A stretch of DNA of 64,000 nt, taken from the NCBI GenBank assembly GCA_902575965.1, contig CACGTM010000001.1:62001-126000 (forward strand), in the 5' to 3' direction. This DNA is from an uncultured Alphaproteobacteria bacterium. GTDB taxonomy: Bacteria > Pseudomonadota > Alphaproteobacteria > Rhodospirillales > Rhodospirillaceae. The notes beneath the pieces were generated by a model. The model was not told where the DNA came from. It did not search any database and was given only the letters and a program-made list of their open reading frames with translations. Made by a program: the position numbers and the translations under genes. This document shows, one piece after another, positions 1-10,602 of the stretch (positions within the stretch are counted from its first letter, which is position 1; each line of letters starts with the position of its first letter).

Positions 1-204
1 TATAGTTCCAGCTAATATATACAAAGGAATAGAGAGTAGAACTTCGCGATTCGATGCATCCCACATGTCATAGACGACATTCATCAGCTCCCCTCCGCCA
101 TAAAAATAATATGACCAAAAGGTTGCTACCCCTAATAAAACAATAATATTCATCCGAAGAATGAGAAGAGTAATTAGAATAATAGCTAGAATGATACCGC
201 TCAT
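1..204 (-). CDS. TRAP transporter large permease (DctM-like), N-terminal part; runs off window start
   Basis: Minus-strand translation MSGIILAIILITLLILRMNIIVLLGVATFWSYYFYGGGELMNVVYDMWDASNREVLLSIPLYILAG; directly downstream of DctQ-like ORF. Confidence 0.8.
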   Translation of the reverse strand, partial: MSGIILAIILITLLILRMNIIVLLGVATFWSYYFYGGGELMNVVYDMWDASNREVLLSIPLYILAGTI

Positions 205-209
205 AATTT

Positions 210-713
210 TTAGTTATTTCTTGGTGTTTCAGGAGGAATAGGTCTTAATTCTAAAAAAATTCCGTAAATTGTATGCCTAATAGCAACAAGGGTAAACCCG
301 AGAACTATTACACTTTGTATTGGCCAAATAGGCCAACGGAGCACTGCGGTTACATCTTGTAGTTCGAAGCTTTCTTTCGTAACACTGAAAGCTATGAATG
401 CAACAAAAAAGCAAAAGAGTGCAAACCCAAATTCACTAATTCTGTTTGCTGCGTTATCCCATTTTATTAAAATGTTATCTGCAAATCGGGGGCGAAAATG
501 TGATCCGTTGGCAGAGGCTAAAGCAATACCAATATATGCGACAACTATCATCCCCACTACTCCGACTTGAGGTGCACCAAACCATCCTGATCCAGTTATT
601 TCTCGACTAAGAACATCGCCCATAAGCGCGCCAGCCATTACAACAAAGGCAATAAAGCACATAAGTTGCTCAAAAATTTTGAGAAAGTGTAAAAATTTTT
701 TTGCTATTTGCAA
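210..713 (-). CDS. TRAP transporter small permease (DctQ-like)
   Basis: 167 aa, four hydrophobic segments, DctQ-like pattern, adjacent to DctM. Confidence 0.8.
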   Translation of the reverse strand: MQIAKKFLHFLKIFEQLMCFIAFVVMAGALMGDVLSREITGSGWFGAPQVGVVGMIVVAYIGIALASANGSHFRPRFADNILIKWDNAANRISEFGFALFCFFVAFIAFSVTKESFELQDVTAVLRWPIWPIQSVIVLGFTLVAIRHTIYGIFLELRPIPPETPRNN

Positions 714-876
714 AGATAATCTCCAAAATGAAATTTGTAGTTTGAGGTTTACTTTATATTCTTTGGGTGGTTTTGCAAACCGCTCCTATTAAAGATATTA
801 ACTTTAATATAATAATTGATGTTTATTGAAGTTAATTAAATAAGTATTGAGATTTTTACAAAGTTTAGAGGGTTAT

Positions 877-1569
877 ATGATAAAATTATATTACTGGCCA
901 ACACCAAATGGGCATAAAATACCCATAATGCTAGAGGAATGTAGTCTTGAGTACGAGGTGTTTCCAGTAAATATGTTAAAAGGTGAGCAATTTGAGGATG
1001 ATTTTCTCAAAATTAATCCAAATAATAAAATTCCTGCGATTGTTGATACGGATGGTCCAAATGGAGAGAATATTTCTATATTTGAATCAGGTGCTATTCT
1101 TCTTTACCTAGCTGAAAAAACTAAAAAGTTTATTCCCAAATCTCCCTCAAAGAGGCTTGATGTAATTCAGTGGTTATTCTTTCAAGTTGCAAATGTTGGT
1201 CCTATGTTCGGACAATGTGGACATTTTCTTCAATATGCGCCCAAAAAGGTTGAGTACGGAATAAATCGTTATCAAACAGAAACGAAAAGGTTATACAGGG
1301 TAATGGATAAGAAGCTGGGCGATACTCAATTCTTGGCAGGGGATTATTCTATTGCAGACATGGCAACCTATCCTTGGGTGAAAATAAATTATTTTCACGA
1401 AATTGATATTGATGATTATCCTAATGTGAAAAGGTGGAGAGAAGATGTGGGGTTAAGGCCAGCTGTTATAAAAGGATGCGGGCTATTGGAGGATATAATG
1501 AAATTAGGTGACCCAGATGATGAAGCTTTTAAAAATTTGTTTGATCGTCAAAAAGAAGATAGGAGATAA
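877..1569 (+). CDS. Glutathione S-transferase family protein (YfcG/Ure2p-like)
   Basis: MIKLYYWPTPNGHKIPIMLEE...; ATG at 877 with GAGGG upstream preferred over TTG at 847. Confidence 0.85.
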   Translation: MIKLYYWPTPNGHKIPIMLEECSLEYEVFPVNMLKGEQFEDDFLKINPNNKIPAIVDTDGPNGENISIFESGAILLYLAEKTKKFIPKSPSKRLDVIQWLFFQVANVGPMFGQCGHFLQYAPKKVEYGINRYQTETKRLYRVMDKKLGDTQFLAGDYSIADMATYPWVKINYFHEIDIDDYPNVKRWREDVGLRPAVIKGCGLLEDIMKLGDPDDEAFKNLFDRQKEDRR

Positions 1570-1574
1570 ATCTT

Positions 1575-2126
1575 TTGGTTCTGGAAAAAGAAAATTCTCA
1601 ATTGCTGGTTGTTGATATTCAAGAAAAATTAGTATCGGTAATGTCTGAAAGAAAAAAACTAATAAGAAATAGCCTAGTTTTAATTGAAAGTGCAAATGAA
1701 TTTCATATACCAATAACATTTTCAACCCAATACACAAAAGGATTAGGAGGTTTGCATCCAGATATTACAAAATTTAGTAATGGTTGTGATGTTTTTGAAA
1801 AGATATCTTTTTCATGTTCAAAAGATAATAAAATTAATGACTCTATAAGCCATAAGGTTAATCTTGGTCATTCACAGTTAATAATTTTTGGAATTGAATT
1901 GCATATTTGTGTTTTACAGTCTGCTCTTGGATTCAAACAAAAAGGATTTGAAGTTTATGTAGTAGTTGATGCAACATCGTCACGAGAGAAGGAGTCAATG
2001 GAAATTGCTATTACAAGACTTACTAAATACAATATAAGCATAGTGACAACAGAAATGGTAATTTTTGAGTGGCTTAAGTATTCAGGTACAGATACATTTA
2101 AAAAATTAAGTCAACTTATAAAGTAA
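1575..2126 (+). CDS. Isochorismatase-family cysteine hydrolase
   Basis: LLVVDIQEKL, IIFGIELHICVLQSALGF motif; TTG start. Confidence 0.8.
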   Translation: MVLEKENSQLLVVDIQEKLVSVMSERKKLIRNSLVLIESANEFHIPITFSTQYTKGLGGLHPDITKFSNGCDVFEKISFSCSKDNKINDSISHKVNLGHSQLIIFGIELHICVLQSALGFKQKGFEVYVVVDATSSREKESMEIAITRLTKYNISIVTTEMVIFEWLKYSGTDTFKKLSQLIK

Positions 2127-2132
2127 CTACTT

Positions 2133-2150
2133 GTACACTTAAAAGTGTAC
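2133..2150 (+). terminator. Rho-independent terminator
   Basis: Perfect inverted repeat GTACACTT-AA-AAGTGTAC followed by CTTTTATTTATTTTT. Confidence 0.75.
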
Positions 2151-2182
2151 CTTTTATTTATTTTTAGTTTTTGAGTTATTTA

Positions 2183-3028
2183 ATGAACCTAGTTAATAAT
2201 AGAAAATTGTCAGGCGTCGTAATTATGATTTTGGCAATGTTTATTATGACAGTAATGGATGCTGCAGTTAAGTGGCTTGTTTCCGATTATAGTATCCAGC
2301 AAATAAATTTTATTAGAAGCATTGTTGCTATGATTGTTTTGCTCCCTCAGGTATATTTTGACGGAGGGCTCTCAGCTTTTAAAACAAACAACAAAAAAGT
2401 TCATTTATGGAGAGTATTCTTGATGATTGTCATAAGTTACTCTTGGTTTTATGCACTTGGAAAAATGGAACTCGCAGAAATTGGCGCCTTAGTTATGGTT
2501 TCTCCTCTTTTTATAACAATACTCACTCCTATTCTTTTAAAAGAAGGAGTAAGCAAAAAAAAATGGTTTGCTGTTTTATTCGGTTTTTTTGGGATGTTAG
2601 TTATTATGAGGCCTGGATTTGAAGTTTTTCGTCCGATTTCAGTCCTGCCTGCTAGCGTTGCACTTGGATACGCTTTATTGCTTATATCTAATAGATCAAA
2701 TAGAGAAACTGAAACTCTTACGTCTTTAGTCTATTACCCATTAGTTGGTATTTTTATTTTTTCTTTATGCTTATTACCACTTGGTTGGATAACCCCATCT
2801 TTTTTTGATTTATCATTAATGTTCTTTATCGGGCTTTGTGGGGGTATTGGTCACTTTTGCCTTACTTTAGCATTTAGATATGCTTCCCCACCAACGCTTG
2901 CCCCACTTGAGTACACAGGTTTATTATGGGCAATTCTTTTAGGGTACTTAATTTTTAGAGAGATTCCAGATACATGGACTATCACTGGTATGGTATTAAT
3001 TACCATAGCTGGGTTTTTTTGTAATTAA
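2183..3028 (+). CDS. DMT/EamA-family transporter
   Basis: About 10 TM segments, EamA repeat features (YTGLLWAILLGYLIFREIPD); ATG at 2183 likely. Confidence 0.8.
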   Translation: MNLVNNRKLSGVVIMILAMFIMTVMDAAVKWLVSDYSIQQINFIRSIVAMIVLLPQVYFDGGLSAFKTNNKKVHLWRVFLMIVISYSWFYALGKMELAEIGALVMVSPLFITILTPILLKEGVSKKKWFAVLFGFFGMLVIMRPGFEVFRPISVLPASVALGYALLLISNRSNRETETLTSLVYYPLVGIFIFSLCLLPLGWITPSFFDLSLMFFIGLCGGIGHFCLTLAFRYASPPTLAPLEYTGLLWAILLGYLIFREIPDTWTITGMVLITIAGFFCN

Positions 3029-3217
3029 GAGAGAAGAGCAAAATCAATAGTAAGAGAAAAAATATTTTTTATTTAATTATTATTTAGTTTGGCATTAATA
3101 TAATTATTACAATCCAAAAGAAAATAGCTACAAGAAAATACAAAAGAAAAGAGTGCATGAGTTTTGACCAAGTTTATAAGTATGAATTTATTTAAATAAT
3201 ATTTCTTAGGTAAGAAA

Positions 3218-4957
3218 ATGGCACAAAATTTACAAACATCAAATAAAAAAAAACTTAAGGCAGGTGGGCAAGTGATTGCTGAATTGATTCAGCAAAAGGG
3301 GATCAAGTCTGTGGCCTGTTTATCTGGTACAGCCCATACTTATTTACTTTTGGCACTTGAAGAGTTGGGTATAGATATTATTTCAAGTCGTCATGAAACT
3401 GCTACTGTTGGAATAGCTGATGGATATGCAAGAGTATCAGGTAAACCCGGGATTGCTCTAATAAAAGCTGATCAAGGTATGCCAAATGCCATGACTGGAA
3501 TAATAACTGCTAATCAAGCATGCTCACCTGTAATTGTTTTAGCTTCTCTCTCTCCTGATGGTAAAAGAGAAGCAAATGATGAATGGTCAAATGATTGGTT
3601 AGATATTGTTAAGCCATTTGTCAAATGGGCCAGGGTTGTTCCAGATGTAGATAGGATTGAGGAATTTCTTAATACAGCTTTTATTCAATGCTGTAATGGT
3701 AGGCCAGGTGTTAGTGTACTTGGGGTTCCACAGCATTTTGAGTCACAAACTACGAGAAATTTTTCCTTTAATAATAATATGTATTCCAAAGTAGGGTGTC
3801 CAGATTTAGGGTCTATAGAAGCAGCAGCAGAACTATTACTCAATGCAAAGAGGCCTATGATTATTGCAGGAAGTGGCGCTGCATTGTCAGAATCTGGAGA
3901 GATACTTCAAAAGATTGTTAAAGACTTTTCTATACCTATATTGGCAAACTCTTTGGGAAGGGGGTTAGTGCCTGAGGATATGAGATTAAGTTTTTCTTGG
4001 CCTCTCGCACAAGTTGCTGCCAAGAAAGCTGATGTGGTTCTTGCAGTGGGAATACGCCTTACCCAAAGGCTCGGTTATGGATTGGCTCCAAGATTTAGTT
4101 CTCAAGCTAAGTTTATACAAGTTGATATTCATCCAGAAGAAATTGGAAGGAATAGAAACATTGATGTTCCTCTAAATGGAGACGCAAGACTAACTCTTGA
4201 AAGTCTATATAAAGTTATAATAAAAAAAGGGATGAAGCCTGCACCGAATATCGAATGGCTTCATAAATCACTTGAACCACGTCTCAAAAGAATAAAAGAA
4301 GTTGAAAGTGAGCCTAGAGATATAATTCACCCTTACCAATTAGCCCGAGAGCTGGTTAGGCAAATGCCCGACGATAGTATTTATGTAGGCGATGGTGCAG
4401 ATATCCAAAATTGGATGCACGCTATTCTTAAAATTAAAACTAAAAGAGGCTTTCTTGATCATTATCCTCTTGGTTCAATGGGCATTGGAACTCCTTTATC
4501 AATTGGCGCTGCTGTTGCTGCGCGAGATAATGGTTCAAAAAGTCCGGTTGTTCTGGTTACTGGGGACGGTGCATTTGGTTTTTATTCCTCTGAGCTGAAT
4601 GCTTTAGCTTTGTCTGGTATAAAAATAATTTGTATAATTTCTAACGATGGTGCTTGGGGAACTGAAAAGCATGGACAGATTAATGCCATAGGAAAATCAG
4701 TTAATTGTGAACTAGGGCAGTGGGATTATCATCTTTTAGCGCATATTTTTGGGGGTAATGGCGAGAAAGTTACATCAATACATGAACTAAAGCCAGCGCT
4801 TGAAAGAGCATTTAATTCAAAAAAATTCTCAGTGATAAATGTTATTACAGATCCAATGGCAGGTTTAATGCGAAAGAAAGATCCAAAGTTACAAATGATT
4901 GCATTTGAAGACTTAGTAACAAGTCTTAAAACTCACTATACTCCAGAAGTTGAATAG
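3218..4957 (+). CDS. Thiamine pyrophosphate-dependent enzyme (acetolactate synthase/oxalyl-CoA decarboxylase-like)
   Basis: N-terminal RHETATVGIADGYARVSGKPGIA; C-terminal TGDGAFGFYSSELNALALSGIKIICIISND TPP motif. Confidence 0.85.
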   Translation: MAQNLQTSNKKKLKAGGQVIAELIQQKGIKSVACLSGTAHTYLLLALEELGIDIISSRHETATVGIADGYARVSGKPGIALIKADQGMPNAMTGIITANQACSPVIVLASLSPDGKREANDEWSNDWLDIVKPFVKWARVVPDVDRIEEFLNTAFIQCCNGRPGVSVLGVPQHFESQTTRNFSFNNNMYSKVGCPDLGSIEAAAELLLNAKRPMIIAGSGAALSESGEILQKIVKDFSIPILANSLGRGLVPEDMRLSFSWPLAQVAAKKADVVLAVGIRLTQRLGYGLAPRFSSQAKFIQVDIHPEEIGRNRNIDVPLNGDARLTLESLYKVIIKKGMKPAPNIEWLHKSLEPRLKRIKEVESEPRDIIHPYQLARELVRQMPDDSIYVGDGADIQNWMHAILKIKTKRGFLDHYPLGSMGIGTPLSIGAAVAARDNGSKSPVVLVTGDGAFGFYSSELNALALSGIKIICIISNDGAWGTEKHGQINAIGKSVNCELGQWDYHLLAHIFGGNGEKVTSIHELKPALERAFNSKKFSVINVITDPMAGLMRKKDPKLQMIAFEDLVTSLKTHYTPEVE

Positions 4958-4960
4958 TTT

Positions 4961-6322
4961 TTAAATCCAGGATGAAGCAAGAATAAAAAATATACCAATT
5001 GGGCAAATATAACGAATTGAAAATCTCCAGCATGAAAAGAATATGCGATTCTTCCCAAGTTCGTATTCTAGAATTTCGTCTTTAACATACCATCCTGTAA
5101 AAATTGCAATCATCATACCACCAAGTGGTAGCAAGAGTTGCCCGGTAAAATAGTCGGTTAGATCTAACATTGAGTATGTTTGAAATTTAGTGATAAAGCT
5201 AAGCAAATAGACATCTGACAAGATATTTGTTGAAAGAGCAGAACTAATGCCGGTCAACCAGACTAAAAATCCTATCAATAAGGAGGCACTTTTTCTTGAC
5301 CATCCAGGAATTTCTTCAAGCCATGACACGGGGACTTCAAGGAGAGAAATTGCTGAAGTTAATGCTGCGAATGCTAGTAGTAAATAAAATGCGACACCAA
5401 TGAATTCGCCACCGGTCATCTGCCCGAATGCAATTGGGAGGGTCATAAAGACAAGACTTGGCCCCGCACTTGGATCCAAGCCATTTGAAAATACAATTGG
5501 AAATATAACTAATCCAGCAATTATAGCTACAAAGGTGTCTGCAAATGCAATTGTAATACATGCACTGGGAAGAGAAATATTTTTTGGTAAATATGCACCA
5601 TAAGTAAACATTATTCCTATTCCAACCCCAATAGAAAAGAATGCTTGACCTATAGCAGCTAATATTACTTCAGGTGTTATCTTACTAAAATTAGGCATGA
5701 ATAAAAAGCTTATACCCCCTAATCTGTCCGCTTGAGAGAGAGAAAATAGACATAGGAAAATTAGAATTATAAATAGTGAGGGCATCATAAACTTGACAGC
5801 TAGTTCAAGTCCTCCTTTTATTCCCCTCATAACAATTAATGTGCTAAGTAAAATGAAAAATGTATGCCAAGAGATTACTCTGGTAGGATTACCTGTAATG
5901 TTTTCAAAAAGCTCTGAACTTTTTGAAGAGTCTAGGTTTTCAAACATGCCCATTACTGAGAAAGGAATATAAGAAAAAACCCATCCGCCAATAACACTGT
6001 AGAAAGAGAGTATTAGAAAAGCTGATGCAACACCAAGCCATCCAACAACAGACCATTTTCTGGACGTATTAGAATTTTCTGCGACTTTAGCCATTGAAAC
6101 AGGTGGACTCATTTGTCCATTTTTGCCTATCATTGTTTCTGCTATAAGCACAGGAATTGCAATTGCAACTACAGCAATAAGATAGATTAATACAAATGCA
6201 CCTCCTCCATTTGTTCCAGCCATATAAGGAAAACGCCATATGTTACCTAACCCAACAGCAGCTCCTATAGCGGCAAGTAAGAATATACTTTTAGAAGACC
6301 AGTTCTCATGTTTAAAAGCCAT
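4961..6322 (-). CDS. Sodium-dependent (NSS/SNF family) transporter
   Basis: AAIGAAVGLGNIWRFPYMAGTNGGGAFVLIYL signature. Confidence 0.9.
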   Translation of the reverse strand: MAFKHENWSSKSIFLLAAIGAAVGLGNIWRFPYMAGTNGGGAFVLIYLIAVVAIAIPVLIAETMIGKNGQMSPPVSMAKVAENSNTSRKWSVVGWLGVASAFLILSFYSVIGGWVFSYIPFSVMGMFENLDSSKSSELFENITGNPTRVISWHTFFILLSTLIVMRGIKGGLELAVKFMMPSLFIILIFLCLFSLSQADRLGGISFLFMPNFSKITPEVILAAIGQAFFSIGVGIGIMFTYGAYLPKNISLPSACITIAFADTFVAIIAGLVIFPIVFSNGLDPSAGPSLVFMTLPIAFGQMTGGEFIGVAFYLLLAFAALTSAISLLEVPVSWLEEIPGWSRKSASLLIGFLVWLTGISSALSTNILSDVYLLSFITKFQTYSMLDLTDYFTGQLLLPLGGMMIAIFTGWYVKDEILEYELGKNRIFFSCWRFSIRYICPIGIFFILASSWI

Positions 6323-6364
6323 ATTGTATAGATACCCTAGTTATTTAAGTTGGAGGAAATTCCT

Positions 6365-7024
6365 ATGAGGTTTAGATTCTTTTCTGTCTGCTCTTTACTA
6401 ATAATATCTATATCCTGTTTTGCCAAAGAGCAAGAAAATCATGAAAGTAAAGTGCTACTTGACTTTATAAACAAAAATTTACCAGGTTTTTATCAGACTA
6501 TACCCAATAACAGATCTATAAAGAATGGAAATAATTTTACTTTAAGCACAATTATAGTGCCTTTAAAGAAAGATGACGTTGGATACAATTTATTTTATCT
6601 AGAAGAGTTTAAAGATAACAACCCAAAGATGGTTGTTCGACGGAGGATATATTCTTTTTGGATAGAAAATGACAAAGTAAAATTAAAACTATTTAACCCT
6701 CGTAAAGAGCTAAAATTTCCTCCTCTTGATTTAAATTATCAAAATGGAATACCATTTAGATTGGACTTCATAAAATCACTAAGCTCTGAAGATTTTTATG
6801 CAGACAGAGATGTTTGTATTCTTCATATAAATAAATTTATGAAAAAAGTAGTAGCTAGGATGGGAACTCATAAATGCAATAGAGAAGAAACTTGGATTGA
6901 TTACGAATTAATAATTGGAAAAGATGGCATGTGGACATGTTTTGCAAGAAGAAATATTAAAGATGATTCTCTTTTTTGGTTACAATCACCAGACGCACCT
7001 TGTTTGTGGCAGCTCAGAAATTAG
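6365..7024 (+). CDS. Exported protein, possible CpeT/CpcT-like fold
   Basis: Signal peptide MRFRFFSVCSLLIISISCFAKE, then LPGFYQTIPN, VVRRRIYSFWIEND; weak family-level resemblance. Confidence 0.4.
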   Translation: MRFRFFSVCSLLIISISCFAKEQENHESKVLLDFINKNLPGFYQTIPNNRSIKNGNNFTLSTIIVPLKKDDVGYNLFYLEEFKDNNPKMVVRRRIYSFWIENDKVKLKLFNPRKELKFPPLDLNYQNGIPFRLDFIKSLSSEDFYADRDVCILHINKFMKKVVARMGTHKCNREETWIDYELIIGKDGMWTCFARRNIKDDSLFWLQSPDAPCLWQLRN

Positions 7025-8226
7025 GAAATTTTTTTCTTAGATAAGAATAATGCAAAAAATATTGCAAAAAAACTTGCTATCTTGAGTGTTGTACTAGGGG
7101 TGGTAAAACTTGCAATGTATCCCCAAAATGGACTGGATAATGCTGTCGCGCCCATAAAAACTGTTGTTATCAGTGCAAGACCTCTTCCTCGAATTTCATC
7201 AGGAAACTTTTGTTGAGCACTTACTTGCAATGAAGTCATTACAAAGAAAGAAGTAGCGCCCATTAGAATCATGAGGCACCCTAAAGAAAAAATATTTTGC
7301 GTTAATGATAAAAGTAATAAAATTATACCATGAAGGCATATCCCTATATTAATACCATTAGTTTTTGATATGAGGTTTGACAAAATACCGTAGAGTGAAG
7401 CCCCAATTACAGCTCCAGTTCCAAATAACCCGTATAAAAATCCAAAGTCTTTTGGATCTTCTAACATCAGAGGTATTATTCCAAGAATAGTGGACCAAGT
7501 GCAGAAATAAAGACCTCCCCTTAGAAGAATAATTCTATATGTTTTTTCTTTTGAAGAGTAGGTAATAATCCCTTCAATTTTGTTTAAAATTTGAGGGTAA
7601 GTTAATTTGATAATACTAAATTTGCTGGGTAGGTTTAGTAAAATTACTATATAAAAAAAATATACGAAAGAATTTGCAATCAAAAGAAATGCAGCTCCAA
7701 TTATGGGTAGGAGAAATCCTGCCATTGCTGGGCCAATAACCCTTCCTCCATTTACCGACATACTATTTAGTGCAATTGAGAATGGCATGAGACTCTTGCT
7801 AGTAAGAGATACTAAGTATGCAGACTGACAAGGAAGTTTCATGGCATTACCAATGGATAACATAGCTGTTGCAGTAAGCAAGGCAATAGGGCTTCTTGTA
7901 TCGGTTAAAACTAAAAGAGAAATAATGAGAGGGGGAATCATCATCCATAATTGTGAGAAAATAAGAAATTTACGTCTGTCAAAAATATCTGCGAGAATAC
8001 CGAAAGGTAATGAAAGAAGCATGGCCGGAAGAAAAAGCGCTGTTTGGACAAATGAAAGCATTAACGCATCGCTGTTTGTCCAGCTTATCATTAGAGAAGT
8101 AGCAATTATATTCTGCATCCAAAATGCAATTGTTGATAGTGACATACCAGCCCAAAAAATTCTAAAGTCAAAAATTTTTAGAGGGCTCCAAATTGATAGC
8201 TGAGTTTTATCGCAAATATTTGACAT
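7021..8226 (-). CDS. MFS transporter (TMEM/enterobactin exporter-like)
   Basis: 12-TM pattern; LPFGILADIFDRRKFLI; NGGRVIGPAMAGFL. Confidence 0.8.
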   Translation of the reverse strand: MSNICDKTQLSIWSPLKIFDFRIFWAGMSLSTIAFWMQNIIATSLMISWTNSDALMLSFVQTALFLPAMLLSLPFGILADIFDRRKFLIFSQLWMMIPPLIISLLVLTDTRSPIALLTATAMLSIGNAMKLPCQSAYLVSLTSKSLMPFSIALNSMSVNGGRVIGPAMAGFLLPIIGAAFLLIANSFVYFFYIVILLNLPSKFSIIKLTYPQILNKIEGIITYSSKEKTYRIILLRGGLYFCTWSTILGIIPLMLEDPKDFGFLYGLFGTGAVIGASLYGILSNLISKTNGINIGICLHGIILLLLSLTQNIFSLGCLMILMGATSFFVMTSLQVSAQQKFPDEIRGRGLALITTVFMGATALSSPFWGYIASFTTPSTTLKIASFFAIFFALFLSKKKIS

Positions 8227-8288
8227 AAGTCTTTTTAAATGATTATTCTTTTACTGGATAGTAAATAATTTTTTTGAAATTTTAATTC

Positions 8289-10583
8289 ATGTCATCATTA
8301 AAAAAGTCTTATGGCCCCCTTAAGGGTTTGCGTGTTCTAGATTGCGGAACTGCAATCGTAGGTCCGTGGGCAGCTACTCTTCTTGCATTCCTCGGTGCAA
8401 AGGTTATTAAGCTTGAGAGACCATCAGGTGAAATAACAAGATTGGCAAGGCCTCACCAGAATAATTGGTCAACAGCTTATACTGTTGCAAACTTATGTAA
8501 AATGTCTGCAGAAGTAGATTATAAGGATCCTAAAAGTAAAAAACATGTTGAAATGTTATTATCCGAAGCAGATGTGATTATAGAAAATTTTAGGCCAGGT
8601 GTTGCAGATAGAGTAGGAATTGGATTTCAGAAAGCTAAATCTCTAAATAAAAATATTGTATATGCATCTAGCTCTGGATGGGGTTATGAAGGTCCTATGC
8701 GAGACATGTCTGCTGTTGACTCACATTTACAGGCTTTTAGTGGTTTCGCATCATTAAATGGAGAAAAGGGAAAAAAACCTGAGATCTTAAGATATACGCA
8801 CATTGACCCGAGTGGAGGAGCCTTTTTAGCTGCGGGAGTATTATTAGGTGTTTTATTCCAAAAAAGATTTGGTTTAGCTAATCATATAGTAACAAGTCAT
8901 TTAGCAATGTCCTTGACAATGCAAGCTTCTAAGTTAGCAGAGTCATTATCTACCAATAAGCCAATTGATAGATTTGGAAGTGAATGTTCGGCTAGTGTTC
9001 CAAATTCATGTTTTCTGACGTTAGATAAAAAATATATCTCAATATCTGTACAAAATAATCGGCAGTGGGAATCTTTTTGTAAAGCTCTTGACGAAGTCTC
9101 TTTGCTTAGAGATGAGCGTTTTTCAACAAATTTGTTAAGAGTTACTAACAGGGATGATTTAAAAAAAATTATTTCAGATAGAATCTCTTCTTTACCTCTT
9201 AGGTGGTGGAATATTCGTTTTTTAAAATTTAATGTACCTGCCAGTCCAATTATGGATGCCGATAGTTTATTTTCAAATATTCATGTTAGGGATAATGAAT
9301 TTATAGTTGATATAAATACACCACATGCGGGTGTAATTAAAACAGGTGGCTTGCCATGGTCTTTTAAAAATAATCCCGCCTCTATGGATCAAATTTCCTC
9401 CTTTCCAGGTGCAGATACCGCCAAGGTTTTGAAAAGTGGTTTTGGTAAAAAACAAAAAAATATTGATAGAACCTATAAAAAGCCATTAGATTCACTTCCT
9501 CTTACAGGTTTTAGAGTTGTTGACCTTTCTAGTGGATATGCAGGTCCTTTCATAAGCCTATTACTAGCAGATTCTGGTGCACTTGTTAAAAAAATTGAAA
9601 TTGGCGATGGCGATTGGTCAAGGGAACTTGCTCCAAAATCAGATAAAGCTAGCGCTGTTTTTGAGGCAATGAACAGAAATAAAGAAATTATAAAATATAC
9701 AACTATTAATGATGAATCAAAAAGTCAAATATCTGCAATGATAAAGGAGTCAGATGTTGTTATATACGACTCGAATGAAATATCTGGGTTTGAATTAAAG
9801 GAAATCATAAAGGAAGGAATGCATCCAAAACTTATTTCTTTAGGTTTATCTTATTATGGTGAGTATGGATATCTTAGTGGCAAGGAAGGAAGTGAGCTGA
9901 CGGTACAAGCTATGTCTGGATATTTGAGGTCTTTAGGTTCTATTGAGAATGAGCCCATACGGGTTGGTGCTGATATTTCTGAGAGTGCAGCGGTTTCAAT
10001 GGGGTTAGTTTCAATTCTCGCAGCTTTATACAATAGAGAGGATAGTGGTATAGGAGATAGTATACACGTTAGTAGACTAGGTGCACTTTTGTCTTTGCGT
10101 TCATTACAGTGGGCTGCTGTTAGTGAGCCAGATAGTTGGCTTGGCCCGTCTTATTGCTTAGCCGAGACAGATGAGCCTAGATATGGTTATAAAACTAAGG
10201 ATAAAAATATATTTGTTTCTATGATGAACTTGCGTGAAGAGAATTCATTTAAGATGATACTTGAAGATTTAGGAATGATAGAAGATTTGAAAAGTAACGA
10301 GAAATTTATTAAAGAAGGGAAAAACACAATTGGAATGGGCTACCTTACCCGGGAATACCATCATGTGTGGGAAAAATATTTTATAAATTTCACTTCAAAA
10401 GAGTTGTTAGATATATTTAATAAACATGGAGCAACGGCTGTTGAATTCCTTGAGTTAAATGAGTTATTCTCAAATAGTCAAATTATATCTCTAGGTATTA
10501 TACATGATCATAGGGGTCGCAAATTTCTCAGAGCACCCTGGGTGGGGTTATGGCCTCAGCCTGATATATTTACTGGATTTTAA
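8289..10583 (+). CDS. Double-domain CaiB/BaiF (class III) CoA-transferase
   Basis: N-half LKGLRVLDCGTAIVGPWAATLLAFLGAKVIKLE; C-half LTGFRVVDLSSGYAGPFISLLLADSGALVKKIE; two family III domains in 764 aa. Confidence 0.85.
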   Translation: MSSLKKSYGPLKGLRVLDCGTAIVGPWAATLLAFLGAKVIKLERPSGEITRLARPHQNNWSTAYTVANLCKMSAEVDYKDPKSKKHVEMLLSEADVIIENFRPGVADRVGIGFQKAKSLNKNIVYASSSGWGYEGPMRDMSAVDSHLQAFSGFASLNGEKGKKPEILRYTHIDPSGGAFLAAGVLLGVLFQKRFGLANHIVTSHLAMSLTMQASKLAESLSTNKPIDRFGSECSASVPNSCFLTLDKKYISISVQNNRQWESFCKALDEVSLLRDERFSTNLLRVTNRDDLKKIISDRISSLPLRWWNIRFLKFNVPASPIMDADSLFSNIHVRDNEFIVDINTPHAGVIKTGGLPWSFKNNPASMDQISSFPGADTAKVLKSGFGKKQKNIDRTYKKPLDSLPLTGFRVVDLSSGYAGPFISLLLADSGALVKKIEIGDGDWSRELAPKSDKASAVFEAMNRNKEIIKYTTINDESKSQISAMIKESDVVIYDSNEISGFELKEIIKEGMHPKLISLGLSYYGEYGYLSGKEGSELTVQAMSGYLRSLGSIENEPIRVGADISESAAVSMGLVSILAALYNREDSGIGDSIHVSRLGALLSLRSLQWAAVSEPDSWLGPSYCLAETDEPRYGYKTKDKNIFVSMMNLREENSFKMILEDLGMIEDLKSNEKFIKEGKNTIGMGYLTREYHHVWEKYFINFTSKELLDIFNKHGATAVEFLELNELFSNSQIISLGIIHDHRGRKFLRAPWVGLWPQPDIFTGF

Positions 10584-10602
10584 GAATCTTATTTAAAAAA
10601 GG

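Noticed and set aside
1504-1737. Small minus-strand ORF overlapping GST/isochorismatase genes
   Set aside because: Antisense to two well-supported CDSs, low-complexity hydrophobic translation.
7841-8203. 120-aa plus-strand ORF inside the MFS gene
   Set aside because: Antisense to a clear 12-TM transporter; no independent support.
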